A program made the position numbers and the translations under genes. DNA of 64,000 nucleotides from Hofstenia miamia (lineage: Eukaryota > Xenacoelomorpha > Acoela). This document shows, piece by piece, positions 1-11,487 of the stretch. Each line of letters starts with the position of its first letter. Within the stretch, counting starts at the first letter, position 1. The stretch lies in NCBI GenBank assembly GCA_004352715.1, contig SCFE01000112.1:860752-924751 (forward strand). The letters run 5' to 3'. The notes under the pieces are model-generated. The model searched no databases. It was given only the letters and a program-made list of their open reading frames with translations, and was not told where the DNA came from.

Positions 1-65
1 NNNNNNNNNNNNNNNNNNNNNNNNNNNNNNNNNNNNNNNNNNNNNNNNNNNNNNNNNNNNNNNNN

Positions 66-100
<35 letters not shown>
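1..100. repeat. Assembly gap then (TA)n microsatellite
   Basis: Positions 1-65 are N. They are followed directly by about 30 bases of alternating AT (66-95). Several other gaps in the window also abut TA tracts, so the assembly probably broke on these repeats. Confidence 0.95.
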
Positions 101-3100
101 ATCGCCTAACTCTTAATGGTAATTTTTAAAATATGTATGTAATATATCGTCTGCTTTAACACCAACCTATGTGGCTGAATCAATAGACAAGAAGTTGTAA
201 AAAATAAATATTTTTAAACTTTCTTTGTAGTAACACAGTGAAGTAGAACTTGTTTTCGTTTGAAGATGTTGAAAAATTTAGAGATAATTAATTAGATAAA
301 ATCCTACTTGAACCAGTAAGAGTCAAATGGTGGCATGGCGCTGCTAGACTGGCTTAACACTGGCAGATGTGTTAAACACACAAACGCTACAATGCGCACA
401 CATACGTCTCACCGTCGACAATTACACCGATGTTTGAAATTAAACAGTTGCGGAAAGAGGGAGCGAGAGATTATATTGGAAACGAGTGGCAATAATTAAA
501 CAGTCAATGATGTCATATTCCACATTTATAGAGGAAGCACGTTTCGGTTAAGCTAACACACAATTCAAGCAAAATACTCCAAATTGTCCCACGTTTACTG
601 GGCCCACGCAATATTGGATGATTCGAAATAAGAAAGCTTAAAAATCAAACTTCTAATTGGCATTTGTCATGCAAAAAAATTATAGAATATGTACATTAAT
701 ATTTTTTATATACATATACATGGTGTCTAAAATAATGTATAAACACTTTGTATAGTTATGATTTGTTCAATTAATTGATTTGATCTCGCATACAAGGAGA
801 AAGAACAATTATCTCCGAACAGCAAAATGTGCAAAACACTTAATAATAAAGTCAACTTCGTGGTAATTTCAGAATTCCAACAAAACGTTAGTTTACAGCT
901 ACTGCTCAAACTGGGTTTTTTAAATGCACTCTTCATATCGTGCCGAATTTCATTTACAAAAATCCATAATAATTTTTATTATAAATACTGTATTTCCACG
1001 ATACAACGAACATATAAGTTCCATTAAAACATTTTGTAAAATAAAAATTCTTTTTGGATTTACCCTTTAAAAATGACGAAATTGATTTTTTGTAAAATGG
1101 TGGACCTTTGTAACATTTCAAAGGAGACGACCGTGTAAATTTTTTGCACGAATAATAACATTATCTTTTATAATTAAAGCTGTCAGGATATGAAAGATTA
1201 TCGTAATATTGTGATACCTCACGATTTGAATTCAATTAAATATATGTTAAATCGCAAGAAAATGAAAATTTAAACCCCTTTCATAATTTGTTGAATTCTT
1301 TGTTCGTATTCCATAAAAAACATTGAGTAGCGACTTTATGTCTCTTACATCTTATCCAAACCCATTTCATTCTTGTGATGTTCAACTTCATATTTACTAA
1401 GTTCTATTTCATACTCATCAAAACCATTTAAATATTTATATTTTATGAGAAATAAATACTAATAAGAGTTTAAAATATTTCATATATTTATTGATCGGAA
1501 TAGTTTTTAAATCAGACGTAAAAAATGTGACCGTATTTTATAAATAAAAAATATTTTCTATACTTTATATTGTTTTCATAATATAAATGGTTTTCATGAG
1601 TATGAAATGTGGGGATGAACATGAAATTGAATATCACAAGAATGAAATCGGTTTGCAAAGAATACATAAGCCACGTTGTTATTATAACAACAATAATTGA
1701 CAAACGTTTTTGTTATAATTTCACTTGAAATTATAATTTTAATGATTGTATAGTAATATTTCAAGTTGTTACACAAATTGTATGCTTTTAAAAATGAGGC
1801 TCAGTAAAGATTTATTTTGGAAAATAACTCTTTAAAGAAGTCATTGTTCGAAAATGCAGCGGTATATATACAATATTACTAAATAATGCTAAGATTCGTA
1901 AAAATGGTTTCAACTCCAGTTTTTGATACACGTTCCCCCGTATTTGGTCACCAGTCTAACGACTTCAACAGAACCGCTAATTGACTTCTGGTCGTACCGC
2001 CCGTACGAGTAGTGGTAATAGGTATGTGGCTTGGCATGTTTAACAAGGGGGTTCTAGACGGTTAAAATGTTTTAACCCAAATTTAGGCAATGTTCATAAC
2101 ATACAAAAATGTTAATAAAGTTCTGAAAAAGCCTTCTAGCTTCCATTTGAATGAATTTTTAATTGTTACTATTGTCCTCGCCATTTGGGATCTGACACCG
2201 GTCAAGCAGTTGTCAAAAGTACAAAATTTCGAATTTGCTGAACCATCCATATATTTTAGAAACTACATTTAATTTAGAAGCGATAAGCATTGAATGTTTC
2301 GAATAATGCCTTTAAANCTTCAGCTACACGCTTCCGTACTGGTTTTTGGATCCTGCACTTCCTTCATGCTTTTCTTTAATGAAATAATGATGGACTCGCT
2401 CAATTAGAACTTTTTCAGCAGGGGAGAGCTCATGTTTGACAAACGGTATCTCGTTTATTATTGTCAACTGATAAAATCCAAAGATAGCGTCGGAATAGCC
2501 TTGAATTGACCAATCTGACAATGGTTAAAAAAAACTCATACAAAAACTATAAAAGAAATATTCGGTTTCGATTGACGGTTCAGTTTTGCGTGTCCGATCC
2601 CATTTGGCAAGGACAATAACAAGAGAAACTAATTTTTTTAATAGAAGCCAAGATGAGAAATTTGATTTGTTTAATGTTTATATATATATATATATATAAT
2701 AATTAAAGATTGAAGACATTTTTTGCAATTACTTTGATTTATTTGTCAATTAAACTTAAGTTGACTTTTTAAATAACTTCTGTAATGTATTAAAAGTCAA
2801 TCAAAGCTAGAATTTTCTATACCTCAAGACAAGTTAAGTAATACCTTCCTAGTCTAAATGGATGAAATCAAAATCAGTAATTCAAAAGTCACAAACTAAA
2901 GTGTATAGTAATGTTAAATATATTTACGATAGTGTAAGAAAAGCAAAGGAATTTCTACAGAATGCAGAAAACAGCTAAAATGACCGACTAAATTTGTATA
3001 TAGCTAAGTGTCTAAAAACAAAGCCCTCTCTGTAGAAGAAAAAGGCGTATATTACAAATCTACAGATCCAAAAAATTTGCAGGCAATTTCCTACAATGCT

Positions 3101-3139
3101 AAATAAAATCATTTAATCGTATTTCGAATAAATTAAAAA
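101..3139. other. Noncoding AT-rich DNA, no gene recognised
   Basis: I see only short open frames without family resemblance or convincing splice sites. A single N at 2317 marks a contig join. A short (TA)n tract lies near 2680-2697. Two stretches near 1370-1430 and 1600-1650 both resemble a 'tattcttgtgatgttcaa'-like sequence in opposite orientations, a weak sign of an old inverted repeat. Confidence 0.5.
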
Positions 3140-3211
3140 TATATAAATAGGAACGCAGAGGAAGATCAGTACCATTTTGATTTTTGATAAGATAGGAAAG
3201 AGAATAAGACA
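3140..3211 (+). repeat. Left terminal direct repeat with core-promoter-like motifs
   Basis: It contains TATATAAATA at 3140-3149 and TCAGT at 3166-3170, whose A lies 28 bases after the first T of the TATA box. This resembles a TATA plus initiator arrangement of animal core promoters. Near its end is AATAAG (3203-3208), one base from a polyadenylation hexamer. Confidence 0.6.
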
Positions 3212-3280
3212 TTTTTCGTTTATTTTATTCGAGAATGTTTACCTCTTCCATCAGATAGATTACTGAAACACGTTTAAAAA

Positions 3281-3879
3281 TTGAAGAATCTCATAGAACA
3301 TCTCATATCCCTGTTCCTAACATTACTCAACCTTCAGTCGTCGATGCTGATAAGATTCTCAGCAGAGATCCGTTCGATATTGATGACATTACTGCCCTTG
3401 TTACCCTCATTGGAGGCACTCTCAATAGCAACCCGAGACCGTCGAAAACATGAATTATTCAGATCACTCTTGTCAGATTACTCCCGTTTCTCTCTAGAAA
3501 ACCGTAGGCTTGTCTCATATCGTCAGAACACTCTTAGCGGAACACTATGGCTGGGATGCAACCGTAAAAACGGTCCTTAACTTGGAACTCCTCGATTTGG
3601 GAATCAACGGGATCCCACAGACATAGAGAAGAAATGGATATCGACAACAGCAGCAGCAATGACGTGGAAATAATTATGGATACAACCCACGTGGAAGTAG
3701 GCAGTGAGGCAATCACGATCCTTCGTAACCCAGTCAACCACCGGCTTCCTCTAACCAGTGGCACGATATGTGGGAATCACAGGATGACAACCTCTGCATA
3801 TTTTATTTGTTTCTTCTTCAACTATAGATTTGGACATCACGGTAACTTACTAATGATACTATATGTACGTTATATATAG
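3281..3879 (+). pseudogene. Gag-like region of the retroelement, broken
   Basis: Open frames here are GC-richer than the surroundings but shift between frames. One frame near 3300-3450 reads through a hydrophilic stretch including DPFDIDDITALVTLIGG. Another opens at 3634 with an acidic start, MDIDNSSSNDVEIIMD. No zinc knuckle is visible. The gag-like label rests on position upstream of the reverse transcriptase and on composition only. Confidence 0.3.
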
Positions 3880-4339
3880 ATAGGATCTCTCATAGTTTTG
3901 CTTCAGTTTTTAACGCCGAAAATTTGCCTGATACTACGGCTAATGAAATTATTTTTTACCACAATTCAATTGAAACTTTATTACGAAAAGAAATTTATGA
4001 AAATTCTCAATTAGAAGGTGAAATTATTGACTTATCAATGTTACTACGAATGACATATTTTTGCTGCTAATCTTCCGATATCAGTCCAACAACGTTTTTT
4101 AAATTACTATACGGATATTATACATTTACCAGAGACTATGATTAACTTACGGATTAGACAATTTTTAAATAAATTTGGTATTGCTAATGACCAGATTGTA
4201 TACATTTTTTAGAAAAGCCTTATATTGCTCTCGATAAACTAAAGCACTTTGTAAAGAAGACGCTCTATATATTTTATCCGATTACAATTCTCATTTAATT
4301 GCACAAGTAGATGCTGTTACGGGCTCGTATAATTGAACC

Positions 4340-4657
4340 ATCTTCTAGATACATTTTTCAATTCGGAGTTCTCAGTGTCCCGAAGAATGGGGAAAAACTA
4401 AGATTAGTTATTGATTATAGCCCGCTTACGAAATTATGCTCAACTCCAAAATTATATTTACGTTCGGCCACATAGATTTACCACGTGATGAGAGATTTAA
4501 AACATTTTTTCTAGACCCGCTAGGACGTAGGATTCGTTATCGGAAATCACCAATGTTGATTGCCATTGCACCTTTCTTGTGCAAAATGATTTCAAACTGT
4601 CTTGTTAAAAAGCTCTGCACGGTAGCATGGTCACACATAGATAATCTAAAAATTTAG
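4340..4657 (+). pseudogene. Reverse transcriptase domain of the retroelement, broken
   Basis: One frame at about 4355-4440 carries VPKNGEKLRLVIDY, the fingers motif of LTR/DIRS-type reverse transcriptases (VPKKDGKWRxVxDYR). A second frame (4436-4657) carries a palm-like region: HIDLPRDERFKTFF at motif A, SPMLIAIAPFLCKM resembling motif B (PxGLxxAPxxF), and WSHIDN where the catalytic YxDD box would lie. That box is not intact. At least one frame change separates fingers and palm, so the protein cannot be made as it stands. Confidence 0.55.
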
Positions 4658-4665
4658 ACTTAATT

Positions 4666-5400
4666 ATGGAACATGTGAAACTTTTACAGGATATTGGTAT
4701 TAAATTTCAGGATGAAAAATGTGATTTACCGTCTAAACGAATTTTTGAAACTCTCGATTTTTCAATCAATTTAATGGAATCGTCTGTCACTTTTACTAAA
4801 GAAAATTATTATAGGACAACTTATTACCACATTACCACGAGAATTGCCTCTCAAAAAAAAACAGATTTGTTTAGGACACGTATAAAACAACTTATAAACG
4901 ATACGCAAGAAAAAGAAGTGTATAATCTCTTAGCTATTCAATTCTTCTGTTTACTATCTCCAAAAAAGCTTTATTGGAATAATGGCAAGAAAAAATTTTC
5001 TATGATTATTTATTCAGATGCTAGTGATTCTTATGGTAGACTCTTTATTGAAAATAATGACAATTCTATGGCTATTACCCTCCGATTATCTCATACAGTT
5101 ATGGATATGCACATTTTTTAAAAAGAATTATTGATTCTTTATTCAGCAATAGTAGAAGCAACTTCGGATACGATCATTTATACGGATTCATCAGCCATTT
5201 ATGAATAGTTAAAGAAATACAGACTTACTTCATCGGTTTCACCTGGCATTGCGCAAGCATGCAATATTTTGTAATGGATTATAAACCCCGAAGTCCAATG
5301 TGTCACCTCAGAATGTAATAAGGCAGATGGACATTTGTGAGCTTTAATTTATGATTCAGTTGCATATTTTGCTGATTGTATTATTTAATCTGGCTCCAAA
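4666..5400 (+). pseudogene. RT connection and RNase H domain of the retroelement, broken
   Basis: The frame 4666-5121 gives 151 codons. The N-terminal part, LLQDIGIKFQDEKCDL, matches the stretch after the YxDD box in LTR-type RTs (GI....KC.....IxFLGF). About 100 residues later comes MIIYSDASD, the first catalytic aspartate motif of RNase H. After a frame change at about 5100, further RNase H motifs follow: a glutamate in SAIVEATSD, IIYTDSSAIYE, and near 5310 a C-terminal CNKADGHL. Stops and shifts show decay. The right terminal repeat begins only about 20 bases beyond. Confidence 0.6.
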
Positions 5401-5420
5401 GCGCATTTCAACTTGCAAAT

Positions 5421-5492
5421 TATATAAATAGGAGCGCAGAGGAAGATCAGTACCATTTTGATTTTTGATACGATAGGAAAGAGAATAAAACA
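5421..5492 (+). repeat. Right terminal direct repeat with AATAAA
   Basis: It is a 72-base copy of 3140-3211 with three substitutions. It holds the same TATATAAATA (5421-5430) and TCAGT (5447-5451). It differs in having a perfect polyadenylation hexamer AATAAA at 5484-5489. A promoter and polyadenylation signal inside a repeat are what an LTR would need, though 72 bp is very short for one. Confidence 0.6.
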
Positions 5493-6076
5493 CTATAAAA
5501 TGTACTTCACATTAAAGTAACACTAATATTATATCAGTTAAAACCTAAAAGTTTGAATTCAATTTGTTGATGACTGTTGACACCATTTATAGATGACATT
5601 ATTAGATTTGTGCGCTTTGTTAAATCTGAATTTCTGCGTTTGATCATATAGATATTCAGTAAACATTCCGCTTGTGATTATATTCCCATAGACAAGATGC
5701 AAAAATGAATGCGCAAGACGATTTGGTACAAAAATCTATTTTGCTCATATTTCAAATAATTGCTGCAAATATTAACTTTTTCATTAAATATTTATGAAAT
5801 GAGCAGAAAAGTTAATAAGCAGTTGTATTCTAAAATTTAAAAGGTCTGGGTTTTTGAAACAATCGATATACATTACCATACTACAGTTATTGGAAGAAAT
5901 TTCCTTGATTTAAGGAATTTAACACGATAAGATATTAGAAGATCGGATATATAAAAAACAAAAAATGCAATGACAAATTCAAATAACGCAGAAAGATACT
6001 CAAGACGTATCTCAAAAACTAATATTATTATATAGACATTAATAAAAAAATAACTAAGTAAGTCAGAAAATCTTAC
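5493..6076. other. AT-rich DNA, no feature recognised
   Basis: No open frame, repeat or RNA motif stands out. It may be intron of the minus-strand gene whose exon lies at 6077-6200. Confidence 0.4.
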
Positions 6077-6200
6077 CTAAATATTGCGATTGGAGAAGAT
6101 GGAATGAAAGGCTGCAAAAGCAGCTGTTTCCCAGTGGCTTGCGATCTAGTTTGGATCTTAAAAGTAGGAGTTGCACTCGTAGCAGCCGTCGTAATATAAT
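6077..6200 (-). CDS. Internal exon of an unrecognised minus-strand gene
   Basis: On the minus strand a 124-base GC-richer block sits between the acceptor ttatttcag (6201-6209) and the donor AG/gtaaga (6071-6076). It is open in one frame and gives about 41 residues rich in Thr, Ser, Ala, Gln and Pro, including TTAATSATPTFKIQTRSQ and LLLQPFIPSSPIAIFR. This resembles a flexible part of a nuclear or regulatory protein, but I recognise no family. It enters needing one base and leaves after two bases of a codon. The entry phase fits the exit of the exon at 16661-16732, so both may belong to one gene with an intron of about 10.5 kb. Confidence 0.5.
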
Positions 6201-7958
6201 CTGAAATAAATTTAAAAAAACGTAGCGTTTTTTACTCCGTAAATATTATATGATGATTTTGATAATAAATGTAAAAATTAGATCTCACTTAAAAAATAAA
6301 GGATGAAATAATGTCCCATTTTTTAACAAGTAGAATAATTTAGATAAAGCAAATATGACTTCAACTTCAACCAAAAGACTTCAAGACTTCAAGACACAAA
6401 TTATTTTTAATTGAAAACAAACATTAAATTGTATATTTTAATTTTTTAAGCAAACTAGACTGCAGGGTTGAGACCCAATGTTTATAATAAATAATAATTT
6501 TTAGCTTGAATAATGTTGTTCTTAGGTAGGCCAAAATGTTTACAATCTCAGAGTGTTGAGCCTAATTGTTTCAATTAAAAAAGTCTCATTTCATGTCTCA
6601 ACAACAGAAGAATCAGTCTCATTCTTATCTCAAATTCAATTAGGTTGGTACTTTGTGATGAGACTTTATGATTATCCAAAATTTGAAATACCAAAATTTA
6701 AGGCATAATTAATACAACAAATGATATTAGTTTTAGAACCAAAAGTATGTTTGCAATCAAACAAAATTCTTAGTTATTCCAAATGCCTTTTGCAGTTACC
6801 AAATACTACCTTGTTTTATATAAAGAAATTGTTAATAATATTTTCAATATTAGTTAAAAATTATTAAATTTCTGAATCAAGGGTTTTCATGGCATTCAAA
6901 TTGAGCTTTTTCTGTATCCAAATGGTGATAATCAATATTTACAATTACTGCAAACACTTGAATGCAATTCCAGATTCTAAAATATCTACAAACTAAACTA
7001 CATTGGGAAAATACATAAAATTACAATTCAATTGAATAGTGTTTATAATTATAGATTATTTTTAATCTTCAAGATATTTGGTTTAAGTTAAAATTGCAAT
7101 TCTTTGAAGAAAATTCAGTTTGATCAAGTTTTTCTGAATTGCAATATAATTAAAAGTTAATAAGCCTCAATTCATAAAGAAGCTGAAGCTTAAAATTTTT
7201 CTCATTATTAGAATATTTTCAATCAAGTTCAAGTTTGAGAATCAATGATTTCCATACAGAGGTTTCAAGTTATGTTTGTTTCAGGGTGATATATTTAAAA
7301 TTTTAAATTTTTTAGGTATTGATTATATTTGCCTATGTTAATGCAAGCAATGTTGATTCAGTTTTGGCCATTTTGTTCCACATCTTAGATTTCCTATGTT
7401 AATATACCTGTCACTTTTCTGCATTTATAAATTCTTATTCCTTTTGTGCATATAATTTGTAAATATTGTAAATTCAGGTTTTTTTGTCAGGTTCAGGTGG
7501 TGTATTTTTAGCATTGGGATGAAACAAACTGCTTGGATGTAAATAGCATCTTATTTGCTGAATTCTGAGTGCAATTAATAGTGCAAAGAAGAAATCAATT
7601 GGAATTCCTCTAGTCATGGAAAATAAATATTTTTATGTTCTAGTGAGATTTCAATTTCCGAAGCAGATAGAATTTCAACTTTACCAACAAATAGATAATT
7701 AAATAACCTTTAGTTCTACCAGAAAAAAATTATAAAAACAAATAGGCTTTCTTCACTGAAAACAAATATTAAGTAGTCTAAAAGGTTAATTATTGCACAA
7801 TTTTCAAAGCTGTGATGTATCACTAGTGCATAGCTGTAGCTAGGTTGTCAGTGTTTTTATTGATAACTGGACCAATAACAGTTTTCATAACTGAGCACTG
7901 CAACTGGCAAAAAATAAGCTATATATTGAATTTTTAGAAAAACAATTTGTGAAAACAC
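6201..7958. other. AT-rich DNA, possibly intron
   Basis: No coding exon, repeat pair or RNA gene was recognised. It consists largely of A/T runs with short scattered ORFs. Confidence 0.4.
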
Positions 7959-8213
7959 TCTATTATCCATTACTTTATATTTTAGATAACATTATTTCAA
8001 TAAATGAGTTAAGTAAGTAATTATTTCGTATTTAAAACGCTAAATATACGGCGTACAGAAATTACATCGAAAGGAAAACACATCGAAAAGGAAATTACAT
8101 CGAAAGGAAAACACATCGAANGTCTATTATCCATTACTTTATATTTTAGATAACATTATTTCAATAAATGAGTTAAGTAAGTAATTATTTCGTATTTAAA
8201 ACGCTAAATATAC
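7959..8213. repeat. Duplicated contig end (91 bp) around a single N, with a minisatellite
   Basis: Bases 7959-8049 recur, identical as far as I can see, at 8123-8213, just after the single N at 8121. Between them is a short tandem repeat with a unit of about 34 bases (GAAATTACATCGAAAGG then AAAACACATCGAAA) occurring about twice. The simplest reading is two contig ends left unmerged over a minisatellite, not a biological duplication. Confidence 0.75.
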
Positions 8214-9029
8214 ATATATAATTTTGACGAAATACTAAAGAGCGTTTAGTTCTTAATTTAATAAAGAGTAAACGCACGTGTATTTATATTTTAAAATTTA
8301 TGCTTGTTTTACTTGAAACTGCAGCAGGTTATGCTGTATTTAAGGTAAAGTTTTTAAAAAATTTTTGAGAAAGCTGTTTATTAGTTTAATTTCAATTTGC
8401 ACCAAGTATTTATAATCGCTTTTATAAGATGTTTTCATTTCATTCAAAAGCTTTGTTCGATAGGCTATTAAACTAGCTATAAGTGAAAACCATATTTCAA
8501 ATTACTTACTTCATTTTTTGTGTAAACATCAAACAAGGCGAAGGTGCAGAATAGTACCACGCGGATTATGCTTAAAAATGTCACGTTTTTACAAATCTTA
8601 ATCCAAATATTTAAACTGATAAATACGCATTTACAATTTAAATTAATTAAAATTTCACTATATGAATGTGCAAATATAAACAGAAATCAGGTCCGTTGAT
8701 CTTCAATTTATGAATACTATTTTAGCCAGCTATCTATAGCCAGGGCCGGCTCTAGCTTAAAAAGTAACAACGTCCCTGTTATTATAGTGTGGATTTCGTA
8801 TCTTACTATTTGGAAAATTATATAGCTTCAAAAAACTTCGAAGTTTAAACATGACAACTTTCGAACTTTACATATTTTGTTATCAGTTATCAGAATTTCA
8901 TAGTCAAATTTTACTACGTCCTTTGCTTTAATAAATTTATCTAAAACACCCAATTATTCCCATGGGAATTCCCATGAAAAATTATTGGTCCTATCCCATG
9001 GCAATTTCCATTCCCACAGCAACCCTGAT
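8214..9029. other. AT-rich DNA, no gene recognised
   Basis: No exon is seen. Near 8950-9025 the short motif CCCATGG/TTCCCATG recurs several times (cccatgggaattcccatg), a local internally repetitive patch next to the mariner end. Confidence 0.4.
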
Positions 9030-9031
9030 AT

Positions 9032-9400
9032 ACAGGGTGGCCCGAAGTCACTGTCGATCTAGTTAATAACGAATAAGTGGAATTTTAATCAACAATTTTT
9101 ATTCATACAATTATTATACAAGAATAATATTATTATTCATAAATCTAAAACAAAAGAACACTATTTTTCATAAGGATCTACCTGAAGACCTCCAATATCA
9201 ATGCGCAACTGCAATCGACGAAAGGATCCATTGTGGATTTTGTGAAGTAGTTCATTGTCAATTTCATTAAATGCCATGATGGCAGCCCTTTTGATATCGT
9301 CAATTGACTGGAGTTGTTGTTTGCGTATTCGTTGTTTGACAATCCTCTGCTTCGTGCCACCATGCTGCAGCTAAGATTCTGAACTCTAAAGTGTAGTGAC
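9032..9400 (-). mobile_element. Tc1/mariner-like transposon fragment, 3' end
   Basis: The sequence tacagggtggcccgaagtc at about 9032 is typical of a Tc1/mariner terminal inverted repeat. Inward of it, on the minus strand, a frame ends with a stop at 9161-9163. It gives a transposase-like C-terminus reading IKRAAIMAFNEIDNELLHKI, then FRRLQLRIDIGG. Upstream (above about 9312) the frame is lost, and a (TA)n tract lies at 9472-9491. No DDE/D motifs remain, so this is a truncated dead copy. Confidence 0.55.
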
Positions 9401-9519
9401 TTTCATCACTTTCACGTGTAGCCATTCCGAAATGAAAATAATGCAGATTACTTTCAATAAAATCTGAATATATATATATATATATATATATAGATAAGCT
9501 TTGACGTATTTTTTCCAAT

Positions 9520-10163
9520 TTATAGATATGCTGGGTATTCTTAATTATTATAGATAAGCTGTAGACATTTTATAAATAGATACGGTTTTCTATGCCTGAC
9601 AACTATTAACAGCATATAGTTGTAGGGTAATACTAGAAAACGCCTTTGACGAAGTTGTATTGTGCATTAGAGTTAGCCGCGGCCTTAATTTATAATTGCA
9701 GCCAACCTAGAGACCCTCGATTTCAAAAGCCTAGGACTACAGCCTACATGTGTCTCGGAAAGTATATTTTTTACTGGAATTGCCCTTACAGTTTTATCCA
9801 GAGGGCTTTTAAAGCTATTTATATATCACCTTGCCTTGTGCTTGTAAAAATATTTAAAATTTTCAACAATTCCAGATTTAAGACATCTTTGAAAACCTGA
9901 CTGTTTTCGTTGACAGATGTATCAACAATGTTAAGCATAATAAATAGAATTAAACAATATATCGCAAATACATTATGAAATTTCTGTACATTAAATATTC
10001 TATTTGTCAGAATCGGAACCAAACTCAATATCAAATATATTTCGTGACATTTTTAAATGACAGCAAATTTGGTACGCAATTACACAATTATAAATTGGCG
10101 ACTATGTATGAAAGTGCTAATGCTAATTTATAATAAACACAATTTTTTGGGAACATAACTTCC
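9520..10163. repeat. Noncoding DNA with one copy of a diverged dispersed repeat
   Basis: Around 9690-9770 a block beginning tataattgcagc, followed by ctagagaccctcgatttcaa, has a diverged relative near 10675-10745 (tataattgcagc, ctagaggacctagttttcaa). Both are plus oriented. This looks like an old short interspersed repeat. The open frame over it (9646-9900) has no coding character. Confidence 0.4.
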
Positions 10164-10585
10164 TAGGGAGCGTTCACATATTACGTAATCAATTTTTTGG
10201 CTATTTTCTACTCCCCCCTCCCCCATGTAATCAGTCGTAATCATTTGGTTGACCCCCCTCCCAAAATTACGTCATCATTTACTTTACCCCCCCCCTGAAG
10301 TAACAAATTTACTTTTTAATTATACATGTGATTATTAAATTGAAAACAATGTTAAAAATAAATGCGAAACACACAAATTNTTTTTACATGCAAAATATAA
10401 AATATGGGGAATACAGAAGATTTAAATAGTTGATATTTTTCATACTTATGATAAAATATGCTGTCATTTTTTTTTATTTGTTTATGTCATCAAACCACTT
10501 GACCCCTCCCCCCTAATCAAACGTAAGCAATTTTGATGACCCTCTCCCCCCCTACTTGATTACGTAATATGTGAAAGCTCCCCTA
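10164..10585. mobile_element. MITE with TA target duplication (Tc1/mariner-type ends)
   Basis: The left end GGGAGCGTTCACATATTACG and the right end, read in reverse as GGGGAGCTTTCACATATTACG, form terminal inverted repeats of about 27 bases that continue through TAATCAA. They differ by one G and one base. TA sits outside each end. The interior is C-rich (runs of cccccctccccc) and noncoding, with one N at 10380. The inverted C/G-rich arms would fold into a long hairpin. TA flanks suggest mobilisation by a Tc1/mariner-class transposase. Confidence 0.75.
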
Positions 10586-11483
10586 ATAAGCTTAATTGCT
10601 AGTTTTGCTTAAAGCTTATGTAAAATATACTCGAATAATTGTTAACTGAAGTGATATATGCCGTCAATTGCAAAAATGTATAATTGCAGCACGTCTAGAG
10701 GACCTAGTTTTCAATAGTGGTAGCCCAAATTTGTCCCGTAATGTGTAGTTCTTGCTTGAATTTTCCACCAAATGTTTTGGACTCATTTTCTTTGAAATAT
10801 AAGTACAACATGTGAGCCAATTTAGAAGCTATTAAATTTGCTAACATGGATCAAGTGATAATATGTTAATCTGTCAGATTGAAATGGTAGAACCATGAAT
10901 TATTTGAACATCGTGTGCTAGGTAGCACATATTGACAAGAAAACTAAATGTACACTTACATAACTACATCTGCCAGAGCATATTTGTAGTCAATTTCAAA
11001 AAAAATCTTATTGTCATTGAAATTAACTGGATTTAAACCCCCGTCAAATATAAGTATATTTCCCCCAAACAGCATAAATACAAAAAAATCAAATTTTTCG
11101 AGTACTTGTTTTCTGCAGCCATTCTACAATAAACGCGAAAGTAGTAAATAATTGTGTCAAGCATATTTATACATAAAGTACTGTAAAGACAAATTCTTTG
11201 ATATTTGTTATTACGTAAACCATCTCAAAAATCTAACTAATTAATAATTTACTATGGCCACAGTGTATCTATATATAGTCATCTACATTTTTTCGTATAC
11301 TTTGTATAGCTGAGTGCAATATGAATGGAGTTGTAAAAAACCGACACGGGGAGGTGCAGCACATGTCAGGGAATGTGTCTGCATAAAAGTGCTTGCAATA
11401 AATTATAAATCCTAGATTGTATTTTGGTGTGGATACGCTGTGGTCACTTTATTCACAAGAGTCAAGATCCACAGAGTATCGTA
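10586..11483. other. AT-rich DNA, no gene recognised
   Basis: It contains the second copy of the diverged repeat noted near 9690 (here about 10675-10745). Nothing else was recognised. Confidence 0.4.
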
Positions 11484-11487
11484 GATT

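Larger units (their letters stand above)
3140..5492 (+). mobile_element. Compact retroelement with 72-bp terminal direct repeats
   Basis: Two 72-bp direct repeats (3140-3211 and 5421-5492) differ at three positions and bracket a decayed coding region. In order this holds an acidic gag-like stretch, a reverse transcriptase and an RNase H. The RT/RH order is that of LTR or DIRS-type elements, not LINEs. I see no integrase and no tyrosine recombinase in the interval. The repeats lack TG at the start but end in CA. The coding part is interrupted by stops and frameshifts, so this copy is dead. An old copy of a reverse-transcribing virus-like element is an alternative. Lineage cannot be settled by eye. 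Confidence 0.6.
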
